This document shows positions 8,860-18,035 of a DNA stretch of 64,000 nt, one piece after another; positions within the stretch are counted from its first letter, which is position 1, and each line of letters opens with the position of its first letter. This DNA is from Bacteroidales bacterium. Its GTDB lineage: Bacteria; Bacteroidota; Bacteroidia; Bacteroidales; UBA932. The DNA is taken from contig JAFZOU010000068.1 of the NCBI GenBank assembly GCA_017550525.1, forward strand, positions 1 through 64,000, given 5' to 3'. Both the position numbers and the translations under genes were made by a program. The notes under the pieces are model-generated. The model had not been told where the DNA came from, made no database searches, and saw nothing but the letters and a program-made list of their open reading frames with translations.

Positions 8860-10589
8860 ATTTCAAAACAGTCTGCCACGTAGGCGCCAATTGCCTGAGC
8901 GTGATGGTCGTAATAATAAACATACAGGCGGTATCCGTCCTTGGAAGGAACCAGAGCCACATCTCCTGCAGCGCCAACATCAGGATCGGTGGCGCCCTTC
9001 TGGAAGATGGTTATGGCGTCATTTTTCAGAAGAGGCGTGGCGGCCGTAGGCTCCGTAACCTCAAAGAAATGGAGCCTGGGCTTGATTTCCCATTCCGGGA
9101 AGTGGCTTACGCCAAGAAGCGCCATAAAGCGTCCATGATTGAATGTCTTGGCATCAAGGCAGTTGGGGTTAATTGACCAGTTACCCATAAGTTCAACCCA
9201 GTTGTCCTTGTCGCCTCCATCTATGTAATGGAGGATGTAGCAGTCTCCGCTGCCGTGCGCCACGCTGGGATCCACATTACCTTCATAGTAATCCAGGAAC
9301 CAGCCGTCTTTGTCCGGATGCACGGATGCAGGCACTACGGTTGCAAAGTTCACGGGAGCGGCGCCCCATGCGAGGCCAAGACCGGAGAAGTCCTTGGTGA
9401 AAGTACCTGTAACTGCTCCGCCCTCTACCTTGAGCCAGGCAATCTCAGATGCAACTGATACGCCCACAATGCCTTCCGAGGTAAACACCACCACGGCATC
9501 TCCGGTTATATCTCCAATCACTTTCATACGGTGGCCGATAGGGAAATGAAGAGGGTTGGTGAAACTATGCCACAGCACGGGGGCCTCTGTAGGTGAAGAG
9601 GTCATCCACACATTCACCGTTCCGGCGGCATCACCGCCATCGGCGTAGTTGCAAAGGAGCACGTGACCGGCGTCATCGTTGGTGATGCAATCGGCCACGG
9701 CGCTTCCAAGCACCATCTCTCCCTTCTTGGCGCCGGTAAAGGCATCCACGATGAAAGGAGCGCGGCCCTCGCCTATTCCAACCAGGATTTGGGAGTCTAT
9801 ACCCGCAAGAGACACGTAGCACTTGTTGTCATAGGCGGGCAAACCAACCATTGTCACGGGATCCACGTTGCAGAGCAGCGACACGGATTCCGGGCGCAGG
9901 CCCTGTCCCATAAGGGTGGGGATACCCTGCTCCACATTATAGGTTTTGGTGGTGGTGCCGTTATGGGCGGTTACCGTAATGGTTGCGCCAGTATTCATAT
10001 TGTATTTGGCCTTCTCATTGTAGTCCTTTCCGTTCACCTTTGTAATCTTGGCGTGAGGAACCACCTGGCCGATGATATGGACTGACGAGAGGTCTTCCAG
10101 ATAGGGGATCAGGATCTTGTCGTCGTTCTCATAGATGACGCAGGAAGTCTTGACCTCGTCCACCATAAGGGAAAGGAGGGAGCACTTGGAGGATTTCTCA
10201 CGCTTTCCGGTGATGCGGATCTGACGGCTGTTGCCAAACGGATCCGTGAGCGTGAACTCTGTCTCCTCCGTGAGATCCAGGACTCCAAGGCGCGGGGAGA
10301 TCTTCCAGTTGGGCTGGAGTTCTGCCTGGACGCGGAGTTCCATCATATAGATGAGGGTTTCGTCATTGCTGGATTCCGGATAGAAATAAGGGATGGGAAT
10401 CTCAAAAAGATCGGCCTCAGGGTCCGTCACCATAAGGCGGCCCAGTTCCTGCTCGGCGTAGATACCGTCAGTAATTATGGCCGATAGGCTTGTCAGGCCC
10501 TGCCTGTTGGCGGTAGGGGCCACATATTCCGGCTGATGACAGGAAACGGCCGCAAGGGCGAGAACTATTAAAAAGTATATCTTTTTCAT
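8856..10589 (-). CDS. DUF5018-like SusE/F-position surface lipoprotein
   Basis: Protein of 577 residues. I place the start at 10589, one base after the SusD stop, because this gives a clean lipoprotein signal (MKKIYFLIVLALAAVSC). The longer frame begins inside susD. The N-terminal half carries two Ig/DUF5018-like repeats (GNSRQIRITGKREK, NGTTTKTYNVEQG). The second half has strands such as CITNDDAGHVLLCNY that match the propeller-like part of the lipoprotein at 4696. Located right after SusD, it takes the place of SusE/SusF-type glycan-binding proteins on the cell surface. No enzyme motif is visible. Confidence 0.75.
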   Translation of the reverse strand: MKKIYFLIVLALAAVSCHQPEYVAPTANRQGLTSLSAIITDGIYAEQELGRLMVTDPEADLFEIPIPYFYPESSNDETLIYMMELRVQAELQPNWKISPRLGVLDLTEETEFTLTDPFGNSRQIRITGKREKSSKCSLLSLMVDEVKTSCVIYENDDKILIPYLEDLSSVHIIGQVVPHAKITKVNGKDYNEKAKYNMNTGATITVTAHNGTTTKTYNVEQGIPTLMGQGLRPESVSLLCNVDPVTMVGLPAYDNKCYVSLAGIDSQILVGIGEGRAPFIVDAFTGAKKGEMVLGSAVADCITNDDAGHVLLCNYADGGDAAGTVNVWMTSSPTEAPVLWHSFTNPLHFPIGHRMKVIGDITGDAVVVFTSEGIVGVSVASEIAWLKVEGGAVTGTFTKDFSGLGLAWGAAPVNFATVVPASVHPDKDGWFLDYYEGNVDPSVAHGSGDCYILHYIDGGDKDNWVELMGNWSINPNCLDAKTFNHGRFMALLGVSHFPEWEIKPRLHFFEVTEPTAATPLLKNDAITIFQKGATDPDVGAAGDVALVPSKDGYRLYVYYYDHHAQAIGAYVADCFEI

Positions 10590-10590
10590 A

Positions 10591-12231
10591 CTACTTCCAC
10601 TCATCATATTGTTCTACTAAAGCATTTGCGCTGAGTTCGCTTTCCGGTATGGGGAAACGATAAAGGCGTGAGGTGAAGCTTCGGTCACTGTCATCTATGG
10701 ACACATAGGTGTAGCGGAAACCGGTTCCGTCCTTCTCTATCTTTAGGCCGTGCTGCTTGTAGCCGGAAAGGCCGATAGGATAGTCCTGGTGGGCGGTTTC
10801 CCAGCGGCGCTGGTCCCAGTAGCGCTGTCCTTCGAAGGCAAGTTCCACCTTCCTTTCCTGGACTATCGCCTTCCAGAGGGCGTCGCCGCTCTTGTCAGTG
10901 TAAGGCAGTCCCACGCGCGCACGGACAGCCTTTACGGCGGCATTTGCGCCTGCGGGATCATTGCTGCGATAGCAGGCTTCGGCCTTATTTAGGAGAACTT
11001 CCGCGTAACGGAGGAAAGTGAAAGGATGGCTGCCGCCGGAAGAAGTCACGTCAAAGGATTCGTCCACGTTCTTTCTGAGGTAATAACCCGTAACAGTACG
11101 GCCTTTTGGCTCTTTCTCCGTTTTCCAGGTTGCCCAGCCGTCGGTTCCGTCCACATAGGGTTCTATGGTCCTTCCCTTCCAGGGAGCTCCGTTATACAGG
11201 ATGGAAGCCTGGAAACGAGGCTCAAGAAGGGCGTAAGGAGGAGTGTCCGTGGAACTGGCGTGCCACTTGCTCCAGTCCGGGAAGCCGCCTGTTGCAAGTT
11301 CATAGCTTTCCACTATTTCCTGAGTGGGGACAGCGTAAGCACCGCCCTTGGAGCTTTTGAGAACAAAGTCTCCTCCGGGAGTATAGGTTGCGTCAAAACT
11401 ATGGGTGATACCCGTACCGCCGTCAAAACTGAACTGAAGGATGGCCTCCTTGTTTCCGGCCGACAGAGGTTTGGATATGGCATCCTGATACTGAGGCTCC
11501 AGGCCATAACCAAGTTCCTCAAGCTTTCCGGCCGCCGCTATCACTTTATCGTAGCGCTTTGCATAGAGCATAGCGCGAGTAAGATAACCATAGGCCATAC
11601 CCCTGTCCATACGTCCGTGAGCCGATTCCCTTGCAGGGAGGTTCTCTGCGGCAAAGTTAAGATCGGCCTCTACAAAATCCCAGCCCGCTCCTTCCGTACT
11701 GAGGGCCGCGTCCTTGCTTATCTTGGAAAGGTCTTCATCGTAGATGATCACGTCCTTGTAGCGTTTAACCAGTTCAAAATAGAGGAAGCCCCTCACCAGG
11801 CGGATTTCGGCGGCAAGGCGGATCTTGTCCTCATCGCTCATCTGACCATAGGCATTGAGGTAATTGAGGGCCTCGTTGGCTTCACGTATATTGGTATAGA
11901 GGGAGCCCCACTTGCCAAGATATACGTCATAGGTCTGGGCCGTGACTGTTGTTCCGCCATAAGATATGTAAGACGGGATGTAGGCCATAGCGTTGAAGTT
12001 ATAGGACGTATACTTGAGCTCATCCGTGAGGGCTTCCGTCAGTCCCAGCTGGGTGGGAGAGGCGTTGTAATTCCAGAAGAAAGTGAACAGGTAGTTCACG
12101 GAATATTCCGCATTTGCGGTGCTTTCCCACATAGTGCGGGAAGAGACGCTGCTTGTAGGAGTAAGGTCCAGGATTCCGTTGCAGGAAACCGTCAGGGCAA
12201 CCGTAAGAACTATTGCAAGAGTCTTTTTCAT
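10591..12231 (-). CDS. SusD/RagB-family outer-membrane glycan-binding lipoprotein
   Basis: Protein of 546 residues with a lipoprotein signal (LTVALTVSC). It shows the SusD pattern of a TPR-rich N-terminal half (EIRLVRGFLYFELVKRY at about residue 140) and the C-terminal signature FLRYAEVLLNKAEACYRS plus IVQERKVELAFEGQRYWD. SusD proteins cap the SusC barrel and bind the incoming oligosaccharide. It follows susC by 16 bp and precedes a DUF5018-like lipoprotein, the usual order. Confidence 0.95.
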   Translation of the reverse strand: MKKTLAIVLTVALTVSCNGILDLTPTSSVSSRTMWESTANAEYSVNYLFTFFWNYNASPTQLGLTEALTDELKYTSYNFNAMAYIPSYISYGGTTVTAQTYDVYLGKWGSLYTNIREANEALNYLNAYGQMSDEDKIRLAAEIRLVRGFLYFELVKRYKDVIIYDEDLSKISKDAALSTEGAGWDFVEADLNFAAENLPARESAHGRMDRGMAYGYLTRAMLYAKRYDKVIAAAGKLEELGYGLEPQYQDAISKPLSAGNKEAILQFSFDGGTGITHSFDATYTPGGDFVLKSSKGGAYAVPTQEIVESYELATGGFPDWSKWHASSTDTPPYALLEPRFQASILYNGAPWKGRTIEPYVDGTDGWATWKTEKEPKGRTVTGYYLRKNVDESFDVTSSGGSHPFTFLRYAEVLLNKAEACYRSNDPAGANAAVKAVRARVGLPYTDKSGDALWKAIVQERKVELAFEGQRYWDQRRWETAHQDYPIGLSGYKQHGLKIEKDGTGFRYTYVSIDDSDRSFTSRLYRFPIPESELSANALVEQYDEWK

Positions 12232-12247
12232 AGTCTTTCCTCCTCCA

Positions 12248-15200
12248 TTAGAATGTTAAGGTGATGCCGCCCATCACCAGGCGCTGCTGGGGATAATAAC
12301 CGTTGTTCACGCCCGGGGATTCAGGGTCTATGCCCTCAGGCAGGCCGTCTATGGTGAACAGGTTCTGGCCCTCCACAAAGACGCGGAAAGCCTGGATGCC
12401 AAGCTTCTGGGTCCACTTCTTGGGGAAGGTGTAACCAAGCTGGGCGGTCTTCAGGCGCACATACTTACCGTCTCTGATCCAGAAAGTGGAGCTGAGGCCA
12501 TTGTCTCCGCCGTGGTTGGTCTTTGCCAGGGTAAGCCTGGGGAAAGTACCGCCGGGATTGAACTCGCTGTAGGCGTTCTGAACCAGGAACAGCGGGGAGT
12601 TGCCTCCTTCCTTGAAGGTCTGGGTCCAGATGGTGTTGTCGTCGTTGTCGTTGTAGTAAGTGCCGGTGAGGGATACGTCAAAGAGGGCGCCTCCCGTGAA
12701 CTGGGCGTTGAAGTCGAAGCCCTTCCAGCCAAGGTTGAGATTGAGGCCGAAGGTGAGTTCGGGACGGTTGCTGCGCCCGAAGAAGCCTTTGTCGTCCTCA
12801 TCGATCTTGCCGTCACCGTTGAGGTCTATGTAGCGGATGTCGCCAAGGTTGGGGCGGGTTCCGTACCAGGAGGAATTGTCAATCTCCTCCTCCGTGCGGT
12901 ATAGGCCATCGGCCTGCCAGCACATTATGCTGCCGTATGTGGTGCCGCTCACCTTGCGGTAATCCACAATGTTGGGGTCATCGTTGTATTTGAGCCAGCG
13001 GGTCTTGGAATAGGTAACTGTTCCGGTGACTTCATAGAAGAGAGGGTCACCTGCAAGCTGGAAGTGATTGCGGTGGCGGACAAGGATATCTATACCCTTT
13101 GCGTCAATGGCGTTGCTGTTCACCCAGGTAGGATAGTAGCCGCCCATAGAGGAAGGGAAGCCGGTGCTCTGGTAGGTGAGCATATCATAGGTATAATTGT
13201 AGAATCCGTCTATCTCCATTCCAAGGAGGCCTCCCCACAGGGAGAAGTCCACGCCCACGTTCCAGCTCTGGGTCTTCTCCCAGGTAAGGTCCGTATTGGC
13301 AATGCCTTCAGTGTAATATGAGGGAGACACCTGGGTTGCGCCGCCATACTGTCCAAGGGCCACGTTTCCGGCCTTTGCATAGGTGCTCAGGAAGGCGTAT
13401 TCTGATACGCTGTCGTTACCAAGAAGGCCCACGCTTGCGCGGATCTTTAGGTCGTCCAGCCAGGAGAGTTCCTTCAAAAAGTCCTCCTGGGAAACACGCC
13501 AGCCGAGGGAGACGGAGGGGAAGAATCCCCAGCGGGTTTTGGCCATGCCGGCAAACTTGTAGGAACCGTCGTATCGGCCCGTGAATTCCGCCAGATATTT
13601 CTCCGCGTAGTCATAGCGGGCGCGGAAAACAAAGCCAAGGCTCCTTGAGGCGCCGCTCCAGCCGCTTGCAGGAAGGCTTGTGCGGACAATGCCGTTGGAC
13701 AGCTCAGGAAGGGATGTGAAAGGAAGGGATTCAACGTATGCCGCAAGGCCGTTTCCCTTGTAGTCACGGTATTCGGCCAGGGCCATAAGGTCAAGGTTGT
13801 TCTTCCCGAAACTATTTGCATACTGGATGCTTGCCTGGCCCACCAGCTGGCTTGAGAACACCACGCCTTCTCCAAGGTTGTTGATCTGCTCAGGAGCGGG
13901 CGCGGGATTTATATCGGAGCCGATATGGGGGTTATCCTTCCGCATCTGCCATTCCCAGCCGGTTTCCGTACGCACGCGCTGCATCATAGTATAGTGGGTG
14001 CTGAGGTTCTTGTTGTAACTCTGGGAATAGGTATAGGAGCCGGATGCCTTGAGGGAAAGGCCCTTCACAAAGGGAACCCTCCATTCAAGGGCTGCGTTTA
14101 CATCGGCCTGGAGGCTCTTTGTCTTCTTGTAACCGGATTCATAGATTGCGGCAAGGGGGCTTACCAGGAAACTCTGGTTGTCCTGGACTGCGCCGGTGTA
14201 GTAGCCGTCGTACTTTTCAGGGAGATAAGGGTGCATCTGGACCACCTGGCGGGCAATTGAGAACCAGCCCACTTCAGTGGAGCCGGCATCAGTACCACCT
14301 GAGAGGAAGGCGGGCGTGGAGCGGTCTCCAAGGACTCCGGAGAGGCTCACCTTGTAGCTGAGCTGCTTGGAAAGGTCTCCTTCCACGTTGGTACGTACAT
14401 TATAGCGCCTGTAATTGAAGCGGTCTATGTTACCCTTCTGGTCCATTATACCGAAGGATGTGAAGAAACGGGCCTTGTCAGTTCCGCCCTGGACGGTGAC
14501 ATTGTGCTTCTGGGTAAGGCCGGTTCCGAAGACCTTCTTCACATAGTCAACATTGTCCCAGCCGTCACGGCCTTCCCGCATGGCCTGGATGTTCTTCTGG
14601 GTGAAATAAGGCACGTAATCGGCCGATTTTGCAATTTCCCCGTTTGCCAGCTGGTCCATCATCTGGGCCACATTATAATAATAGGCAAACTGGGGGCCGT
14701 TCATGAACTGAGGGAAGTTGGCGTTCATGGAAGCACCCACGGAGCCGTTGTAGGTGATGTGGGTGTCTCCCTTGTTACCTTTGCGGGTGGTCACTATGAT
14801 AACGCCGCCAGCTGCCTGGAGGCCGTACACCGCAGCCGATGCACCGTCCTTGAGGACGGAGATTGACTCAATATCGGCAGGGTCAATATCGTTGATGCTG
14901 TCTACCGGGAAGCCGTCCACAACGTACGCCACGCCGTACACGGAGCCGCGGATGCGGAGGGAGGCCTGGTCAAGGCCAGGTTCACCGGATTCCTGCACGG
15001 AGGAGATACCGGATAGTTTACCGGCAAGCACCTGCGACACGTTTGTGGCGGGGGCCTTAAGGAGTTCGTCACCTTTTATGGCCGATACAGCCGCCGTAAG
15101 GGTTTCCTTCTTGGCGGTACCGTAACCCACCACCACCACATCCTCAAGATAAAGGGCGTCTTCCGCCATCTGGACATTGATTCGGGTGCGGCCGTCGAAG

Positions 15201-15451
15201 GTGTGCTCCTGCGTGGCAAGGCCAAGGCAGGTGAACTCGATGACATCTCCACGATTGGCGAGCAGATAATAAGTGCCGTCAGCGCCGGTTACGGTGCCGT
15301 CCTGGGTGCCTTTGATAAGCACGGTGACACCGGGAAGCGGAGCGCCGTCCTGGTCTGTCACCATGCCTCGGAGCGTACCCTGGGCAAAGGCCGGGACGGA
15401 TAGGAGAAGACCTGCCGCCACGGCGGATAACAATCTGAGTAAACCTTTCAT
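12248..15451 (-). CDS. SusC/RagA-family TonB-dependent transporter
   Basis: Protein of 1067 residues with a signal peptide ending in PAFAQ. Domains in order: a carboxypeptidase-like CNA-B domain (TLRGMVTDQDGAPLPGVTV, residues 25-100), the TonB-contact motif EDVVVVGYGTAKKE, the plug with LAGKLSGISSVQ and GAAVYGLQAAGGVIIVTTRKG, and a 22-strand barrel ending in an aromatic residue (GGITLTF). It imports oligosaccharides with the SusD encoded next. It starts 3 bp after the AGE epimerase stop, so an intracellular or periplasmic epimerase is unusually the first gene of the operon. Confidence 0.96.
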   Translation of the reverse strand: MKGLLRLLSAVAAGLLLSVPAFAQGTLRGMVTDQDGAPLPGVTVLIKGTQDGTVTGADGTYYLLANRGDVIEFTCLGLATQEHTFDGRTRINVQMAEDALYLEDVVVVGYGTAKKETLTAAVSAIKGDELLKAPATNVSQVLAGKLSGISSVQESGEPGLDQASLRIRGSVYGVAYVVDGFPVDSINDIDPADIESISVLKDGASAAVYGLQAAGGVIIVTTRKGNKGDTHITYNGSVGASMNANFPQFMNGPQFAYYYNVAQMMDQLANGEIAKSADYVPYFTQKNIQAMREGRDGWDNVDYVKKVFGTGLTQKHNVTVQGGTDKARFFTSFGIMDQKGNIDRFNYRRYNVRTNVEGDLSKQLSYKVSLSGVLGDRSTPAFLSGGTDAGSTEVGWFSIARQVVQMHPYLPEKYDGYYTGAVQDNQSFLVSPLAAIYESGYKKTKSLQADVNAALEWRVPFVKGLSLKASGSYTYSQSYNKNLSTHYTMMQRVRTETGWEWQMRKDNPHIGSDINPAPAPEQINNLGEGVVFSSQLVGQASIQYANSFGKNNLDLMALAEYRDYKGNGLAAYVESLPFTSLPELSNGIVRTSLPASGWSGASRSLGFVFRARYDYAEKYLAEFTGRYDGSYKFAGMAKTRWGFFPSVSLGWRVSQEDFLKELSWLDDLKIRASVGLLGNDSVSEYAFLSTYAKAGNVALGQYGGATQVSPSYYTEGIANTDLTWEKTQSWNVGVDFSLWGGLLGMEIDGFYNYTYDMLTYQSTGFPSSMGGYYPTWVNSNAIDAKGIDILVRHRNHFQLAGDPLFYEVTGTVTYSKTRWLKYNDDPNIVDYRKVSGTTYGSIMCWQADGLYRTEEEIDNSSWYGTRPNLGDIRYIDLNGDGKIDEDDKGFFGRSNRPELTFGLNLNLGWKGFDFNAQFTGGALFDVSLTGTYYNDNDDNTIWTQTFKEGGNSPLFLVQNAYSEFNPGGTFPRLTLAKTNHGGDNGLSSTFWIRDGKYVRLKTAQLGYTFPKKWTQKLGIQAFRVFVEGQNLFTIDGLPEGIDPESPGVNNGYYPQQRLVMGGITLTF

Positions 15452-15454
15452 AGT

Positions 15455-16639
15455 TTATTGTTTGTCTGCTATTTCCTGTAAGATTGTGCTTATCTGATAG
15501 AGGCCGCGGGGCACGTGGAAGCAGCCCTTCCACTTGCCGCCCTTCAGGGGAAGAAGGACCTCTCCCCTGCGGTTTAGGTAGCCGTACCACTCAGGATATT
15601 CCTTATCCTTGAAGTGCGTCCAGAGGTAACTATCCAGTTTTTCAAACCACTCCAGGCATTTTTCATTGCCGGTAAGCTGGTATCCCTTTATCATACAGAT
15701 GGCGCTCTCAAGATGAACCCACCAAAGTTTCTGGTCCCACTCAAGTTCCTGGGTGGGATAACCCTTGCGGTCCATGAAGTAGAAGATGCCGCCGTACTCC
15801 TTGTCCCAGCCGTAGTCAATTACGCGGAGAGCTATCTCCACGCTCTTGTCTATTATATCCTGCCTGTGGAGCCTGAGGCCCAGGTTCATCATGAACCACA
15901 GCGCCTCAAGGTCATGGCCGGGGTTGATGCGGCGGCCTTCGAAGCAGTCTACAAGGCTTCCGTCAGGGGCAAGGTTTTCAACCATAACGCCAAGGTCAGG
16001 CTGGTAGAACACGTCAAATACCTCGTGAAGGGCCTCCTCTATGGTCTTGTCAAGGAGGGACTTGTCCTCTATGATGGGCTCTATTTCCAGGGCCATGTTG
16101 CATATGATCATGGGAAGGGCGAAGTCCTTCATAGGACGCGTTCCGGGGACTGCCTTGAGCCACTTGCCCTTGGGGTTGGAGCGGCGGTCAAGGATGCGCT
16201 GGAAGGTCTTGCGGGCGATATCGGCCCAATGTTCCTCACCGGTTGCCACCGCCAGCTGGGCGAAAGCCATGCAGGCAAAAGTGTTGGAGAAGATGTTGTA
16301 TGGCGCTATGATTGGCTTTCCTTCACGGGTGAGGGAGAAGTAGAAGTCATAGTTTCCGTCGTGGCCGTATTTCTCCAGGAAATGTCCGCCCTGAAGGGCG
16401 CACTGAAGCCACTGCGGGTTTTTCTCTACCTTATTATAAAGCATCGCGAACATCCACACTTCCCTTCCCTGCAGCCACACGAACTTGTCCGTGTCAAAAA
16501 CGCTTCCGTCACGGTTAAGGCAGGTGAAATATCCTCCGTACTCAAGGTCCTGGGACTTTTCCAGCCAAAAAGGCAACACGCTGCCATACAGCTCTTTACG
16601 GTAGCGCTCCGCCATTTGGCCAAAACTTTCTTTCATCAT
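15455..16639 (-). CDS. AGE-family epimerase (N-acylglucosamine 2-epimerase-like)
   Basis: Protein of 394 residues with no signal peptide, hence cytoplasmic. It is an (alpha/alpha)6 barrel with the catalytic histidine blocks NPGHDLEALWF and WWVHLESA, and with WLQGREVWMFAMLYN near residue 55. The family interconverts sugars at C2: GlcNAc and ManNAc, glucose and mannose, or cellobiose and glucosyl-mannose. Sequence reading alone does not separate these. In a locus with GH20/GH89-type HexNAc enzymes a ManNAc/GlcNAc role is plausible. It is the first gene of the minus-strand operon, with a promoter at 16681-16711. Start could be either of two adjacent ATGs. Confidence 0.9.
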   Translation of the reverse strand: MMKESFGQMAERYRKELYGSVLPFWLEKSQDLEYGGYFTCLNRDGSVFDTDKFVWLQGREVWMFAMLYNKVEKNPQWLQCALQGGHFLEKYGHDGNYDFYFSLTREGKPIIAPYNIFSNTFACMAFAQLAVATGEEHWADIARKTFQRILDRRSNPKGKWLKAVPGTRPMKDFALPMIICNMALEIEPIIEDKSLLDKTIEEALHEVFDVFYQPDLGVMVENLAPDGSLVDCFEGRRINPGHDLEALWFMMNLGLRLHRQDIIDKSVEIALRVIDYGWDKEYGGIFYFMDRKGYPTQELEWDQKLWWVHLESAICMIKGYQLTGNEKCLEWFEKLDSYLWTHFKDKEYPEWYGYLNRRGEVLLPLKGGKWKGCFHVPRGLYQISTILQEIADKQ

Positions 16640-16680
16640 TTTGGGTTTAGTGTTTATATGGTTTTTCGGTTAAGTCTCCA

Positions 16681-16711
16681 CAAATATAGAAATAAATCGA
16701 AATAAGCCAAA
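16681..16711 (-). promoter_or_regulatory. Bacteroidota promoter of the AGE-SusCD operon
   Basis: On the minus strand the -33 box TTTG (16708-16711) is separated by 19 bp from a perfect -7 box TATATTTG (16681-16688). It lies 42 bp upstream of the AGE epimerase ATG and faces away from the ROK regulator promoter. Confidence 0.85.
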
Positions 16712-16742
16712 ACTTTTTTTCAAAATATTTACAACCCTACCA

Positions 16743-16769
16743 TACTTTTTAACGATTCATTAAAAAGTA
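16743..16769. promoter_or_regulatory. 27-bp dyad, candidate operator between divergent promoters
   Basis: A perfect 10-bp inverted repeat (tactttttaa, 7-bp spacer, ttaaaaagta) ends one base before the TTGC -33 box of the ROK gene promoter and lies 31 bp upstream of the -33 box of the divergent operon. Its position and symmetry suit a dimeric regulator, most simply the ROK protein encoded at 16821. Seen in sequence; the binding protein is inferred. Confidence 0.6.
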
Positions 16770-16770
16770 C

Positions 16771-16801
16771 TTGCAATTCAGATTTCTATTCACTATATTT
16801 G
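16771..16801 (+). promoter_or_regulatory. Promoter of the ROK regulator operon
   Basis: A TTGC -33 box (16771-16774), 19-bp spacer and a perfect TATATTTG -7 box (16794-16801). The ATG follows 19 bp later. Confidence 0.8.
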
Positions 16802-16820
16802 CAAAAACCTAAGCCACATA

Positions 16821-18023
16821 ATGGATCCCCTGTCCCAAAATATCAGCGGGCACTATGCCCCGGAAAAGAAAACCATCCTCTCGCTGTGCTCAAACCGCCA
16901 GGGTTACAGCATAGCGGATTTTGCACGGCTCCTGGACGCCAGCATCCCAAAAGTCACGCGCATAGTGACGGAAATGGTGGCCGATGGCTACCTTGTGGAC
17001 CTTGGGAAAACGGGATCCTCAGGAGGGCGGCGCGCAAGCATATTCGGCCTCAATCCCAAGGCGGGATACTTTGTGGGGGTGCACGTGGAGCAGGAGCGTA
17101 TCACCGTTGCGGCCACGGATTTCCCAGGGCAGCTTGTCCACGCCGTGGAAAGTATTCCACTTCACCTTGAAAAGACGGAAGAATCTGTCCATGAGATGTG
17201 CCTTGCCGTAAAGAAATGCCTGGAGTCCAAGATGAGGATTGACAGTTCCGCAGTGGCAGGTTACGGGGTGGACATCACAGGCCGTGTAAACCACGGCACA
17301 GGTTACAGTTACTCCTTCTTCATAAGTGAAGAAAAGCCGTTCCGGGACCTTCTGGAAGCGGAATTCGGAAAACCTGTGGTGGTGGAAAACGACTCCCGCG
17401 CAATGGCGTGGGGAGAGTATATGAGCAGCCTCCCCGGCACGGAAGGAGACATCCTTTTCCTCAACGTGGGCTGGGGCCTTGGTATGGGTATGGTGATGGA
17501 CGGGAAACTCTACTACGGGAAATCAGGCTTTTCCGGAGAGATAGGGCACTTCCCCCTCCTTGACAACAACATTCCGTGCCGATGCGGAAAGATAGGCTGC
17601 CTGGAAACAGGCGCCTCCGGAAGCGCCCTCCACAGGCTTGTAATGGGAAAACTCTCCGAGGGACGTGCATCCGTGCTGTCAAAGTCCTATGCCGCCGGGG
17701 AGGAAATCACCCTAGACAGCATACTTGACGCAGTGAAAAGGGAGGATGTCCTCTGCATTGAATGTGTGGAGGAGGTTGGAGAGACTCTTGGGCGCGCCGT
17801 AGCCGGCCTCATCAACATCTTCAACCCCAACATAGTGGTGATCGGAGGCAGGCTCTGCACCACTGAAAAATATCTGATTCCGCCCCTGAGGAGCACTGTA
17901 AACAAACTTTCCCTCAACCTTGTAAACAGCGACACAGTGATCAAAGTGTCCGGGCTTGGAGAGAAAGCCGGAGCAATAGGCTCCAGTCTCCTTGCAAAGC
18001 ATAGTTACCTGATAAAACAATAA
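16821..18023 (+). CDS. ROK-family transcriptional regulator
   Basis: Protein of 400 residues. Residues 15-75 form a winged helix (IADFARLLDASIPKVTRIV) and the rest is a ROK sugar-binding fold. Visible are the VENDSRAMAWGE loop, the ATP-like motif LNVGWGLGMGMVMDGKLYYG, a GEIGHF histidine and the CRCGKIGCLE zinc motif. ROK regulators of the NagC/Mlc type bind DNA and let go when a sugar or sugar phosphate binds. It is divergent from the AGE-SusCD operon with a 27-bp dyad between them, so it probably controls both directions. DUF4434, GH3 and mutarotase-like genes follow with gaps of 12, 3 and 1 bp. Confidence 0.9.
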   Translation: MDPLSQNISGHYAPEKKTILSLCSNRQGYSIADFARLLDASIPKVTRIVTEMVADGYLVDLGKTGSSGGRRASIFGLNPKAGYFVGVHVEQERITVAATDFPGQLVHAVESIPLHLEKTEESVHEMCLAVKKCLESKMRIDSSAVAGYGVDITGRVNHGTGYSYSFFISEEKPFRDLLEAEFGKPVVVENDSRAMAWGEYMSSLPGTEGDILFLNVGWGLGMGMVMDGKLYYGKSGFSGEIGHFPLLDNNIPCRCGKIGCLETGASGSALHRLVMGKLSEGRASVLSKSYAAGEEITLDSILDAVKREDVLCIECVEEVGETLGRAVAGLINIFNPNIVVIGGRLCTTEKYLIPPLRSTVNKLSLNLVNSDTVIKVSGLGEKAGAIGSSLLAKHSYLIKQ

Positions 18024-18035
18024 ACTTCATCAAAT

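Noticed and set aside
11026..12264. A 412-residue plus-strand frame opposite susD
   Set aside because: The minus-strand frame is an unmistakable SusD protein; the other frame has no motif, promoter or conserved start.
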